Source: Alphaproteobacteria bacterium (GTDB taxonomy: Bacteria; Pseudomonadota; Alphaproteobacteria; Rhizobiales; Devosiaceae). From it: 7,930 nucleotides of DNA. The notes beneath the pieces are model-generated. The model was not told where the DNA came from, ran no database searches, and saw nothing but the letters and a program-made list of their open reading frames with translations. How positions within the stretch are numbered: position 1 is the first letter of the stretch; every line of letters starts with the position of its first letter. Below, in pieces: positions 1 to 6,172 of this stretch. A program made the translations under genes and the position numbers. Location: positions 1 through 7,930 of the forward strand of contig JAADFY010000037.1 in assembly GCA_013152625.1 (NCBI GenBank), written 5' to 3'.

Positions 1-41
1 GGCCGGGACGGTTCGGTTTGGGTGTAAGCTAATTTCTCGTT

Positions 42-139
42 CGTCATTGCGAGCGACCCGTAAGGGAGCGCGGCAATCCAGTTTGATTTTTTCTATTGGA
101 ATTTGGATTGCTTCGTTGCTGACGCGCCTCGCAATGACG
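42..139. repeat. Palindromic intergenic repeat (CGTCATTGCGAG type)
   Basis: The outer ends are an exact 12-bp inverted repeat: CGTCATTGCGAG at 42-53 and CTCGCAATGACG at 128-139. Inner arms also pair, CAATCCA at 74-80 with TGGATTG at 104-110, so the whole element can fold into a long imperfect hairpin with a T-rich loop. Repeats beginning with this string and containing GCAATCCA are scattered between genes in many alphaproteobacteria (recalled knowledge, not searched). The open frame that crosses it has no protein-like features and is taken as spurious. The element is probably a non-autonomous mobile or structural repeat and carries no coding capacity. Confidence 0.8.
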
Positions 140-340
140 GTGATGACAAGCCCAGGCGGTTTGCGAACCTCCAAAGGCAAAAGAACACATACCCTCACAA
201 CTTATACCTGCCCGGCTCTCAACGAGGACGGAGCGGACGTTTAGTCCGCCCTGCCGGAGCCGGTGAGCGATAGCGACCAGCCCGTCCGGCGCGAGGACAG
301 AAGAAGAGTGCGTGAGGCAAAAAAAAGAGAAAAAACAACC
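140..340. other. Gene-free spacer with two small hairpins
   Basis: No credible gene was found here on either strand. A perfect 6-bp stem is present, GCGGAC (233-238) and GTCCGC (244-249), with a 5-nt loop. A second, looser stem pairs GCCGGA (253-258) with TCCGGC (285-290) around a 26-nt loop containing GAGCGATAGCGACC. The purine-rich stretch from about 291 to 335 (oligo-A on the plus strand, oligo-T on the minus strand) lies just beyond the stop of the minus-strand gene ending at 341. The GC-rich part resembles intergenic repeat debris rather than coding sequence, but no second copy is present in the window. Confidence 0.5.
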
Positions 341-353
341 CTAACGAATGGGT
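331..353 (-). terminator. Weak terminator-like hairpin at end of the AapJ-like gene
   Basis: Read on the minus strand, ACCC (350-353) can pair with GGGT (338-341) around an 8-nt loop that contains most of the TAG stop codon. A T-rich run follows (331-335, and more T after a short break). The stem has only four base pairs, so this is a weak candidate for intrinsic termination. The position directly at the stop codon and the T-run are what support it. Confidence 0.3.
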
Positions 354-1345
354 GGCGCGAACATCAGGCCGCCTTTGGTCCACAGGCTGTTGCGTCCCCG
401 GGGCACATCAAGCGCGGTGTCGGCGCCCAGATTGCGCTCAAACACTTCACCGTAATTGCCAACCCCGGCGATGATCTGGCGGGCCCATTCGCGCTCCAGA
501 CCCAGCGGCGCGCCAAAATCCCCCTCCAGGCCCAGTAACCGCCGGATCGCGGGGGTTCGGGTTTCCATCATCGCTTCCAGATTGCGTGAACTGATCCCCA
601 GTTCTTCCGCATTGATCATGGCAAAAAGCGTCCAGGTGACGATGTTGCGCCACTGATCGTCCCCTTCACGAACCACCGGGCCGGTCGGTTCCTTGGACAG
701 GCGCTCGGGCAAAACCCGATGCCCGTTGGGATCCCCAAGCTGATCACGCAATGCAAAAAGCCAGCTTGCCGGACCGGTAACCACGTCGCACAGGCCGGTT
801 TGATATGCGGTGGCCAGATCGAGGGGGTCCTCATAGAGCACCTCGGTATAGGTGACCTGACCTTCAAAGAAGAATTTGCGCAAATTGGCCAGGTCGTCGG
901 AATTGTCGATGACACACACCGAGACATCTTCAAGCTCAAGGGCCGAGACCACCCCCCCGTGATTTCGCATCATGAACGCCTGACCGTCGTAATAACTCAC
1001 GCCGATAAATTGCACACCATAACTAGTGTCCCGACGCATGGCCCAGGCGGCGTTGCGCGCCATGAGGTCAATATCGCCGTTTTGCAGCGGAGCCAGCCGG
1101 GAACGGCCACCAAACGAAATGAATTCCACCCGTCCCGGATCGCCAAACACCGCCGCCGCGACCGCCCGGCACATGTCCACGTCAAATCCGGTCCAGATGT
1201 CGTTTTGTGTCACCTGCGAGAAACCGGCCAGGGGTTCGGTCGCCCCACAACGGACAAACCCGCGGGTCTTTACCGCGTCCAGGGTTTGCGCGGCGGCAAC
1301 CCCGGGCACCAGGACCAGCAAAAAAACGAGGAAAATACGCAGCAC
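341..1345 (-). CDS. Divergent AapJ-like periplasmic solute-binding protein, 334 aa
   Basis: This encodes a predicted secreted solute-binding protein of the amino-acid ABC family (PBPb fold). The start is GTG at 1345, chosen because GAGG lies 7 nt upstream. Residues 1-19 form a hydrophobic signal peptide ending in AAA before Gln20. The mature chain aligns without gaps to the AapJ encoded at 4906-5922 at about 45% identity by hand count. It shares the C-terminal blocks WTLFA, NAEELG, LEGDFGA and the APPIR end. Four cysteines (33, 59, 144, 186) match those of AapJ, which suggests conserved disulfides. The ligand-site blocks differ strongly: Arg105 is kept, but the AapJ Thr-Trp-Thr is Ala100-Trp-Ala102, the Gly-Thr-Thr loop is Asn148-Ser-Asp150, and the expected amino-group-binding Asp is Pro192. 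The gene lies downstream of aapP on the same strand, with a 280-bp gap that holds a repeat. It may bind a different ligand, or none, and may or may not use AapQMP. The family call is firm and the ligand is unknown. Confidence 0.9.
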   Translation of the reverse strand: MLRIFLVFLLVLVPGVAAAQTLDAVKTRGFVRCGATEPLAGFSQVTQNDIWTGFDVDMCRAVAAAVFGDPGRVEFISFGGRSRLAPLQNGDIDLMARNAAWAMRRDTSYGVQFIGVSYYDGQAFMMRNHGGVVSALELEDVSVCVIDNSDDLANLRKFFFEGQVTYTEVLYEDPLDLATAYQTGLCDVVTGPASWLFALRDQLGDPNGHRVLPERLSKEPTGPVVREGDDQWRNIVTWTLFAMINAEELGISSRNLEAMMETRTPAIRRLLGLEGDFGAPLGLEREWARQIIAGVGNYGEVFERNLGADTALDVPRGRNSLWTKGGLMFAPPIR

Positions 1346-1484
1346 ACTCTTGCCTCAGATTTAATTCTCACCACAAGCAAACTAGCCAGTTGGAATTACC
1401 GGCGGCAAGGCCGGGCGCAGGGTTTTTTGTCCATTTTTCAGTTCCGACACGCTTGCCAACTGATTTTGTTGCCGAAACGCCCGC
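1346..1484 (-). other. Leader of the AapJ-like gene
   Basis: This is the gene-free sequence between the AapJ-like gene and the repeat abutting aapP. It holds the ribosome binding site of the downstream gene (GAGG, minus strand, near 1353-1356) and a small stem, CCGGC (1399-1403) with GCCGG (1410-1414), next to a T6 run on the plus strand. No convincing -35/-10 pair was found. The gene may have its own promoter here or be read from the aap operon; the sequence does not decide between these. Confidence 0.4.
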
Positions 1485-1628
1485 TAGAGCGTTTCCAGGA
1501 TAAGTGGAATCCGGTTATCCGGCCAGCGAGGTGCGAGCCAATAAGCGAGTAGCCGCCATCGAGCAAACGCGACCAAACAAGGACGTGAGAGCCCTCGTTG
1601 TGATTCCATCAAAACAGGATATGCTCTA
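1485..1628. repeat. 144-bp MITE-like element with imperfect terminal inverted repeats
   Basis: The left end reads TAGAGCGTTTCCAGGATAAG and continues into GTGGAATCCGG. The right end, read on the minus strand, is TAGAGCATATCCTG followed by TTTTGATGGAATCAC. The two ends share TAGAGC, TCC and TGGAATC in register, giving imperfect inverted termini of about 28 bp. A sub-palindrome, GGATAA (1498-1503) with TTATCC (1515-1520), lies inside the left end. Both end motifs resemble intergenic repeats that recur in Hyphomicrobiales genomes (recalled, not searched). There is no transposase and no plausible reading frame, so if the element ever moved it did so in trans. Its right terminal TAG is also the aapP stop codon. 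Confidence 0.7.
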
Positions 1629-2429
1629 ATGGAGAATCTGGCTAAGGAAATGCTTGGTACGCTCGTGCTTGGGGTTGGAGAAAAATTCTTCCGGCTCGTT
1701 TTGTTCGATGATCTGCCCCTCGTCCATGAACATGACCCGGTTGGCCACCTGCCGGGCAAACCCCATCTCGTGGGTCACCACCAGCATGGTCATGCCGTCC
1801 TCGGCCAGCCCCACCATCACTTCAAGCACTTCCTTGATCATTTCCGGATCAAGGGCTGATGTGGGCTCGTCGAACAACATGATTTTCGGGTTCATGCACA
1901 AGGATCGGGCAATGGCCACCCGCTGTTGCTGCCCCCCGGATAACTGCCCGGGATATTTATTGGCCTGTTCGGGAATTTTAACCCGCTCAAGATAGTGCAT
2001 GGCGACTTTTTCCGCTTCAACCTTGGGCAGGCCACGCACCCAGATGGGGGCCAGCGTGCAATTCTCCAGAATGGTGAGATGGGGAAACAGATTGAAGTGC
2101 TGAAAGACCATCCCCACTTCCCGGCGCACCACGTCGATGCGTTTAAGATCGGAAGTCAGTTCAACGCCATCGACAATGACCTTGCCCCGCTGATGTTCCT
2201 CCAGACGGTTGACGCACCGGATCAGCGTGGATTTACCGGATCCAGAAGGGCCGGCAATCACGATGCGCTCGCCGCGCATGACTTTGAGATTGATGTCGCG
2301 CAGCACATTGAAATCGCCGAACCATTTGTGCATGTCGACGATTTCCACCGCCACATCGGTCTCCGAGACCGTCAACTTGGTCCGTTCGACGGCCAGATCG
2401 TCGTCAGCTGTAATTGTATCAGTTGCCAT
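1626..2429 (-). CDS. aapP: General L-amino acid ABC transporter, ATP-binding protein AapP, 267 aa
   Basis: This is the cytoplasmic ATPase that drives amino-acid import through AapQ and AapM. All ABC motifs are present and intact: Walker A GPSGSGKST at residues 60-68, Q-loop Gln110, signature LSGGQ at 163-167, Walker B IMLFDEP at 183-189, D-loop SALD at 191-194, and switch His220. The length and the C-terminal end FLSQILH are typical of the polar amino-acid branch (GlnQ/HisP/AapP type). The first 25 or so residues form a variable leader. The ATG is 2 nt after the aapM stop, and GAGGT at the end of aapM serves as its ribosome binding site, so the two are translationally coupled. The TAG stop falls in the terminal bases of the adjoining 144-bp repeat, yet the protein end looks complete. 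The assignment rests on both the motifs and the JQMP gene order. Confidence 0.97.
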   Translation of the reverse strand: MATDTITADDDLAVERTKLTVSETDVAVEIVDMHKWFGDFNVLRDINLKVMRGERIVIAGPSGSGKSTLIRCVNRLEEHQRGKVIVDGVELTSDLKRIDVVRREVGMVFQHFNLFPHLTILENCTLAPIWVRGLPKVEAEKVAMHYLERVKIPEQANKYPGQLSGGQQQRVAIARSLCMNPKIMLFDEPTSALDPEMIKEVLEVMVGLAEDGMTMLVVTHEMGFARQVANRVMFMDEGQIIEQNEPEEFFSNPKHERTKHFLSQILH

Positions 2430-2431
2430 TG

Positions 2432-3574
2432 TTACCTCTTGTGCCCCGTGTGGAGGCGATGTTCCATGTAGATTGAATATCGCGACATTGAAAAACAGAA
2501 TACCCAGAACACGGCGGCGGCAAATATGTAACCTGTGACCGCCTGTTGCTCGGAGGCCCAGTTCAGATCAGAATTTGAGGCCTGCACGGTGTTCAGCAGA
2601 TCAAATATCCCGACAATTGAGACCAGCGAAGTGTCCTTGAACAGGGCGATGAATGAATTGACAATGCCCGGGATGACGTGTTTGAGCGCCTGGGGAAGAA
2701 TGATGAAACTCATGGACTTCCAATAGTTCAGACCAAGCGCCCCCGCAGCCTCATACTGCCCTCGCGGCAGGGCCTGCAAACCGCCCCGCACCACTTCGGC
2801 CATATACGCGGCTGAAAACAGCGACACGCCGACCAGGGCGCGCAGCAGCTTGTCCACCGATACACCCACCGGCACAAACAGCGGCAACATGACCGAGGCC
2901 ATGAACAGCACCGTGATCAGCGGCACCGCCCGCCACAGTTCAATGAACATGACGCAAACCGACTTGATAACCGGCATTTTTGACTGTCGGCCAAGAGCCA
3001 GAACAATGCCGAGCGGCAAAGACGTGACGATGCCCACCAGTCCGATGATCAGGGTGACCGTAAGTCCGCCCCAGTTCACGGTGGGCACTTCTGTCAGGCC
3101 GAACATTCCGCCGCTAAGAAGGATAAAGACAATGATCGGATAGCCCACAAAGAACGCCAGCGCATTGACGACCTTGAATGGCAGCTCCGGCCACATCAAC
3201 GGCACAATCAGGACAAGACCCAGGGCAAAAGCGATGTTGACCCGCCACTGCTCTTCGGCCGGGAAAAACCCGTAGATGAAAAAGTCCATCCTGGACCAGA
3301 TAAAGGCCCAGCAGGCCCCCGCGCCTTCCACCCGGCAGGCCGCGCCATCCTCGGCAATGAACACCGCATTACCGATCAGGAAATTATAAAGCGGCGGCAT
3401 AATCCATAAAAGCAACAATGCCGATGCAATGGTGAGTATGGAATTACCCGGGCTCGAAAACAACGAGGAACGGATCCATGCCACTGGCCCGACAACCGAA
3501 GATGGCGCCGGCATTTCCGGCAACATCTCCTCGCGGACAAAAGAGATTTCCTTGGTGGCGTTTGTTGTGCTCAT
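2432..3574 (-). CDS. aapM: General L-amino acid ABC transporter, permease AapM, 380 aa
   Basis: This is the inner-membrane permease that pairs with AapQ to form the transport channel. A hydrophobic segment at about 47-70 is followed by a long insertion carrying GACWAFI (85-91) and FFPAEEQWR (103-111), a block characteristic of AapM/BztC proteins. Further membrane segments lie at about 114-128, 137-155, 170-195, 204-233, 245-260 and 349-363. The cytoplasmic EAA loop that docks the ATPase spans about 272-304 (GQYEAAGALG to HVIPGI) and is followed by KDTSLVSIVG (313-322). The length is typical of the family. The ATG is 9 nt after the aapQ stop, with a GGGGCGG stretch overlapping that stop as the likely ribosome binding site. 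Confidence 0.96.
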   Translation of the reverse strand: MSTTNATKEISFVREEMLPEMPAPSSVVGPVAWIRSSLFSSPGNSILTIASALLLLWIMPPLYNFLIGNAVFIAEDGAACRVEGAGACWAFIWSRMDFFIYGFFPAEEQWRVNIAFALGLVLIVPLMWPELPFKVVNALAFFVGYPIIVFILLSGGMFGLTEVPTVNWGGLTVTLIIGLVGIVTSLPLGIVLALGRQSKMPVIKSVCVMFIELWRAVPLITVLFMASVMLPLFVPVGVSVDKLLRALVGVSLFSAAYMAEVVRGGLQALPRGQYEAAGALGLNYWKSMSFIILPQALKHVIPGIVNSFIALFKDTSLVSIVGIFDLLNTVQASNSDLNWASEQQAVTGYIFAAAVFWVFCFSMSRYSIYMEHRLHTGHKR

Positions 3575-3583
3575 GATCCGCCC

Positions 3584-4774
3584 CTATCGCTCCACAAGCG
3601 CAACACGCGCATTATACCAGTTCATGAAAACCGAGGTCACCAGCGACAAAGTGAGATAGACCAGCATAGTAATAAAGACCACTTCGATGGCCCGACCGGT
3701 CTGATTGAGCGTGGTCCCTAAAAACACCGAGACCAGTTCCGGGTAGCCGATGGCCGCCGCCAGGGACGAGTTCTTGGTCAGATTGAGATATTGTGAAGTC
3801 AGGGGTGGAACGATAACCCGCATCGCCTGGGGGATGACCACCAGGCGAAGACGGTCGCCGTCGCGAAAGCCAAGAGACTGGGCCGCTTCGGTCTGGCCAT
3901 GATCCACCGCCAGAATTCCGGCGCGCACCGTCTCGCCGATAAAGGCGGCGGTATAAAGCGACAGCCCAAGCAGCAAGGCAACAAATTCAGGAGGCAGCTC
4001 AATCCCGCCAACGAAATTAAAACCAGAAAGCTCGGGATATTCAAATGCAACATTGGCCCCGGTTGTCAGCCAGGTAATTGCCGGTAAAAAGACCACCAGC
4101 ACCAGAAATGTCCAGGCTACCGGAAACCGCTTACCGGTCGATTCCAGACGGCGTTTCGCCCAGGCTTTCACAACCAGCCAGGCAACAATGGCGATCAGAA
4201 ACGCCCAGATTACAAAGGTGAAATTGTCGTCCGGCAACGGGCGTGCCAGATAAAGGCCACGCTGGTTCAATATCGTCCCGCCCGCAAACTCGAGGCTTTG
4301 GCGTACACCGGGCAACGTCTTGAGCACCGCAAAATACCAGAAGAACAATTGCAACAGCAACGGGATATTGCGGATGATTTCCACATAAACCGTGGCGATC
4401 CGGGCAACGATCCAGTTTGGCGAAAGCCGGGCAATCCCTAAAAAGAAACCCAGAAAAGTGGCAATTACAATCCCGATCGCCGACACCAGCAGCGTGTTTA
4501 AAAGGCCGACCAAAAAGGCTTCCCAATAAAACGACGCACGGCTGTAAGGGATCAGGGTGAAAAATATGTCAAAACCGGCGGTGGAAAAGAAAAACTCAAA
4601 ACCGGTGGTTTTGCCTTGCCGGGCCAGATTGGCGGCGGTGTTCAGGGCGATGAATATGGCGAATGCCGCCAGGGCACCCATAACGACAAACTGATAAAAC
4701 AATCCGCGAATTTTCGGATCATTCCAGAACGACGTTTTTGGCGGCGATTTTTGTCGCGCCTCAATATCGGCCAT
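3584..4774 (-). CDS. aapQ: General L-amino acid ABC transporter, permease AapQ, 396 aa
   Basis: This is the partner inner-membrane permease of the Aap importer. It starts with a cytoplasmic leader containing WNDPKIRG (17-24), typical of AapQ/BztB. Membrane segments are visible at about 27-47, 85-113, 136-152, 186-204, 217-236, 262-288 and 363-384. A long periplasmic region holds the LNQRGLYLARP block (169-179). The EAA loop lies at about 293-325 (GQTEAAQSLG to IVPPL), followed by LTKNSSLAAAIGYPEL (332-347). The length matches the usual size of about 400 aa. The ATG at 4774 is preceded by AGGAG at 8-nt spacing, a better ribosome binding site than aapM has. It is separated from aapJ by 131 nt that contain a strong hairpin, so it is probably transcribed by read-through from the aapJ promoter at a reduced level. 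Confidence 0.96.
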   Translation of the reverse strand: MADIEARQKSPPKTSFWNDPKIRGLFYQFVVMGALAAFAIFIALNTAANLARQGKTTGFEFFFSTAGFDIFFTLIPYSRASFYWEAFLVGLLNTLLVSAIGIVIATFLGFFLGIARLSPNWIVARIATVYVEIIRNIPLLLQLFFWYFAVLKTLPGVRQSLEFAGGTILNQRGLYLARPLPDDNFTFVIWAFLIAIVAWLVVKAWAKRRLESTGKRFPVAWTFLVLVVFLPAITWLTTGANVAFEYPELSGFNFVGGIELPPEFVALLLGLSLYTAAFIGETVRAGILAVDHGQTEAAQSLGFRDGDRLRLVVIPQAMRVIVPPLTSQYLNLTKNSSLAAAIGYPELVSVFLGTTLNQTGRAIEVVFITMLVYLTLSLVTSVFMNWYNARVALVER

Positions 4775-4858
4775 GCGGTATTCTCCTGCCCAAAGAATTA
4801 TTCCGGTTGTCCGAAAAGCGCGACATTCTAATCCCGGCGCCCGCCCTTTAATCGTAAA

Positions 4859-4888
4859 CCGGCGCCCCGAAAGTGATCGGGGCGCCGG
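4859..4888 (-). terminator. Strong aapJ-aapQ intercistronic hairpin (partial terminator or mRNA stabiliser)
   Basis: The arms CCGGCGCCCCGA (4859-4870) and TCGGGGCGCCGG (4877-4888) are perfectly complementary over 12 bp around a 6-nt loop. The hairpin begins 17 nt after the aapJ stop. On the transcript it is followed only by UUUACGAUUAAAG, not a full U-tract, so complete termination is unlikely. By analogy with other binding-protein transporter operons, it likely protects aapJ mRNA 3' ends or attenuates read-through, giving excess binding protein over membrane components. A second copy of most of the plus-strand left arm, CCGGCGCCC at 4834-4842, could form a competing stem with the other arm. 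Confidence 0.75.
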
Positions 4889-4905
4889 ATACTATACTAT
4901 AAGTC

Positions 4906-5922
4906 CTAGCGGATCGGCGGTGCGTACTGAATGCCACCATCGGTCCAAAGGGCATTCACCCCACGGGCAAGGCCAATGGCAGTATCCGGGCCAACATGGC
5001 GCTCATACATTTCGGAATAGTTGCCCAGGGCCTTGATGATATTGTAGGCCCAGTCCTTGGACAGGCCCATGGCGGCACCGAAATCGCCTTCAACGCCAAG
5101 CAGACGCTTGATCGCCGGGTCATTCGAGCCGAGCATCTCATCGACGTTGGCCTGGGTTACGCCGAGTTCCTCGGCATTGAGGATGGCGAACAGGGTCCAG
5201 CGGGCGATATTGAGCCACACATCATCGCCCTGACGGACGGAAGGTCCGAGGGGTTCTTTGGAGATGATTTCAGCCAGAATGACGTGATCATCGGGATTGC
5301 CCAGCCGGGTGCGTTCCGCAGCCAGAGCCGAAGAGTCCGTGGTGTAGACATCACAACGACCGTCTTCATAGGCCTTGACCACTTCGTCCTGATCGATGAA
5401 CACGATCGGGTTGTAGTCCATGCCGTTGGCGGAGAAAAAGTCCGCCGCGTTCAATTCGGTGGTGGTGCCACTTTCGATGCACACGGCGGCGCCCGAAAGG
5501 TCAAACGCCGATGCGATGCCATCGGACTTGCGAACCATGAAGCCCTGACCGTCATAGAACAAGGTGCCGGCAAAGTTGATGCCCAGGCCCGTGTCCCGGC
5601 TCATGGTCCAGGTGGTGGTGCGCGACAAGACGTCAATTTCACCGGAGGAAAGTGCGGCGAACCGCTCGGTGGATGTCAGCGGTGTAAACCGAACCGCATC
5701 CGCGTCATCAAAAATCGCGGCACCCAGGGCGCGGCAATAATCGACTTCAATGCCGGACCAGTTGTTGTCCGCATCAGGGGCCGAAAACCCCGGAACGCCA
5801 GCGGTCACACCGCACTGGACATAGCCCTTGGCCTGAATGGCTTCAAGCGTTTGGGCGGAGGCGGTGCCGGCCATAAGGGCCATGGCGCCGCCAAGCGCGA
5901 TAGTTACAATGGTATTTTTCAT
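4906..5922 (-). CDS. aapJ: General L-amino acid ABC transporter, periplasmic binding protein AapJ, 338 aa
   Basis: This is the periplasmic receptor that delivers many L-amino acids to AapQMP. The frame is open to 5952, but the start is placed at the ATG at 5922 because it gives a clean signal peptide (MKN..., hydrophobic core, cut after TASA at residue 23, before Gln24) and has AGGAA a short distance upstream. The length is close to the family norm of about 340 aa. Ligand-site blocks look intact: Thr104-Trp-Thr106 and Arg109 (carboxylate site by analogy with HisJ), Gly152-Thr-Thr154, and Asp196 (amino-group site). Four cysteines (37, 63, 148, 190) could form two disulfides. The C-terminal run NALWT...GGIQYAPPIR is diagnostic of AapJ/BztA. 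It is the first gene of the operon, divergent from metC across a 250-bp control region. A divergent second copy lies at 341-1345. Confidence 0.97.
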   Translation of the reverse strand: MKNTIVTIALGGAMALMAGTASAQTLEAIQAKGYVQCGVTAGVPGFSAPDADNNWSGIEVDYCRALGAAIFDDADAVRFTPLTSTERFAALSSGEIDVLSRTTTWTMSRDTGLGINFAGTLFYDGQGFMVRKSDGIASAFDLSGAAVCIESGTTTELNAADFFSANGMDYNPIVFIDQDEVVKAYEDGRCDVYTTDSSALAAERTRLGNPDDHVILAEIISKEPLGPSVRQGDDVWLNIARWTLFAILNAEELGVTQANVDEMLGSNDPAIKRLLGVEGDFGAAMGLSKDWAYNIIKALGNYSEMYERHVGPDTAIGLARGVNALWTDGGIQYAPPIR

Positions 5923-6048
5923 GAGTTTGTCTTTTCCTGTTCCTGTTCCCATTTAAGGCCGTCGGGCGCATGAGAGTAGACATTTCCCCGGCCAATCACA
6001 CAACACCTCTGCAAGGCCCGGTGATGCTGGTACATAGAAAAACCATGG

Positions 6049-6064
6049 TTGACCAAAAGGTCAA
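6049..6064. promoter_or_regulatory. Candidate operator TTGACC-N4-GGTCAA
   Basis: A perfect inverted repeat, TTGACC (6049-6054) and GGTCAA (6059-6064), is separated by AAAA. It overlaps the right end of the palindrome AACCATGGTT. It lies about 125 bp before the aapJ start and 110 bp before the metC start, a reasonable place for a dimeric repressor or activator serving one or both genes. The half-sites also resemble -35 boxes, but no -10 at good spacing follows on either strand. No regulator family can be named. Confidence 0.4.
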
Positions 6065-6104
6065 GGGCTCGTGCCACTTCGCCGGTCACATATTGCTGAA
6101 CTCC

Positions 6105-6134
6105 GTTAATTTAACCGGGTAACCGAAACGTTAC
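6105..6134. promoter_or_regulatory. Two short dyads just upstream of metC
   Basis: GTTAA-T-TTAAC occupies 6105-6115. GTAAC (6119-6123) and GTTAC (6130-6134) form a second inverted repeat with a 6-nt spacer. Together they make a 30-bp patch with repeated GTTAA/GTAAC half-sites starting 68 bp before the metC start codon. They may be an operator or part of the metC promoter. Arms this short can occur by chance. Confidence 0.3.
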
Positions 6135-6172
6135 TGCGCAATTTGGGCTGGCGAAAAATCCAAATAAAAGCC

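Larger units (their letters stand above)
5923..6172. promoter_or_regulatory. Divergent aapJ/metC control region
   Basis: This 250-bp gene-free stretch must contain the promoters of aapJ (leftward) and metC (rightward). It holds the aapJ ribosome binding site and several dyads that are listed separately, plus a perfect palindrome AACCATGGTT at 6041-6050. No clear -35/-10 pair stands out on either strand. A near-match to a sigma-54 promoter on the minus strand, TGGCACG followed by CTTGA, has the wrong spacing. No riboswitch-like structure was recognised ahead of metC. In Rhizobium the aap operon is known to respond to nitrogen status, so similar control is plausible but not shown here. Confidence 0.6.

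Noticed and set aside
1..41. Possible 3' end of an upstream plus-strand gene, with an in-frame TAA at 25-27.
   Set aside because: Only eight codons would be visible and nothing identifies them; there is no way to tell coding from spacer.
47..244. 65-codon plus-strand open frame.
   Set aside because: It runs through the palindromic repeat and low-complexity spacer, with no ribosome binding site or protein-like pattern.
719..1552. 277-codon plus-strand open frame opposite the AapJ-like gene.
   Set aside because: It is antisense to a gene with a clear family match and signal peptide, and its translation has no recognisable domain or hydrophobic pattern.
4996..5973. 325-codon plus-strand open frame opposite aapJ.
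   Set aside because: It is the antisense shadow of aapJ, whose identity is certain; long antisense frames are common in GC-rich genes.
6059..6077. Sigma-54-like promoter on the minus strand upstream of aapJ (TGGCACG then CTTGA).
   Set aside because: The -24 half is good, but the -12 element is one base too far away and has GA where GC is required.
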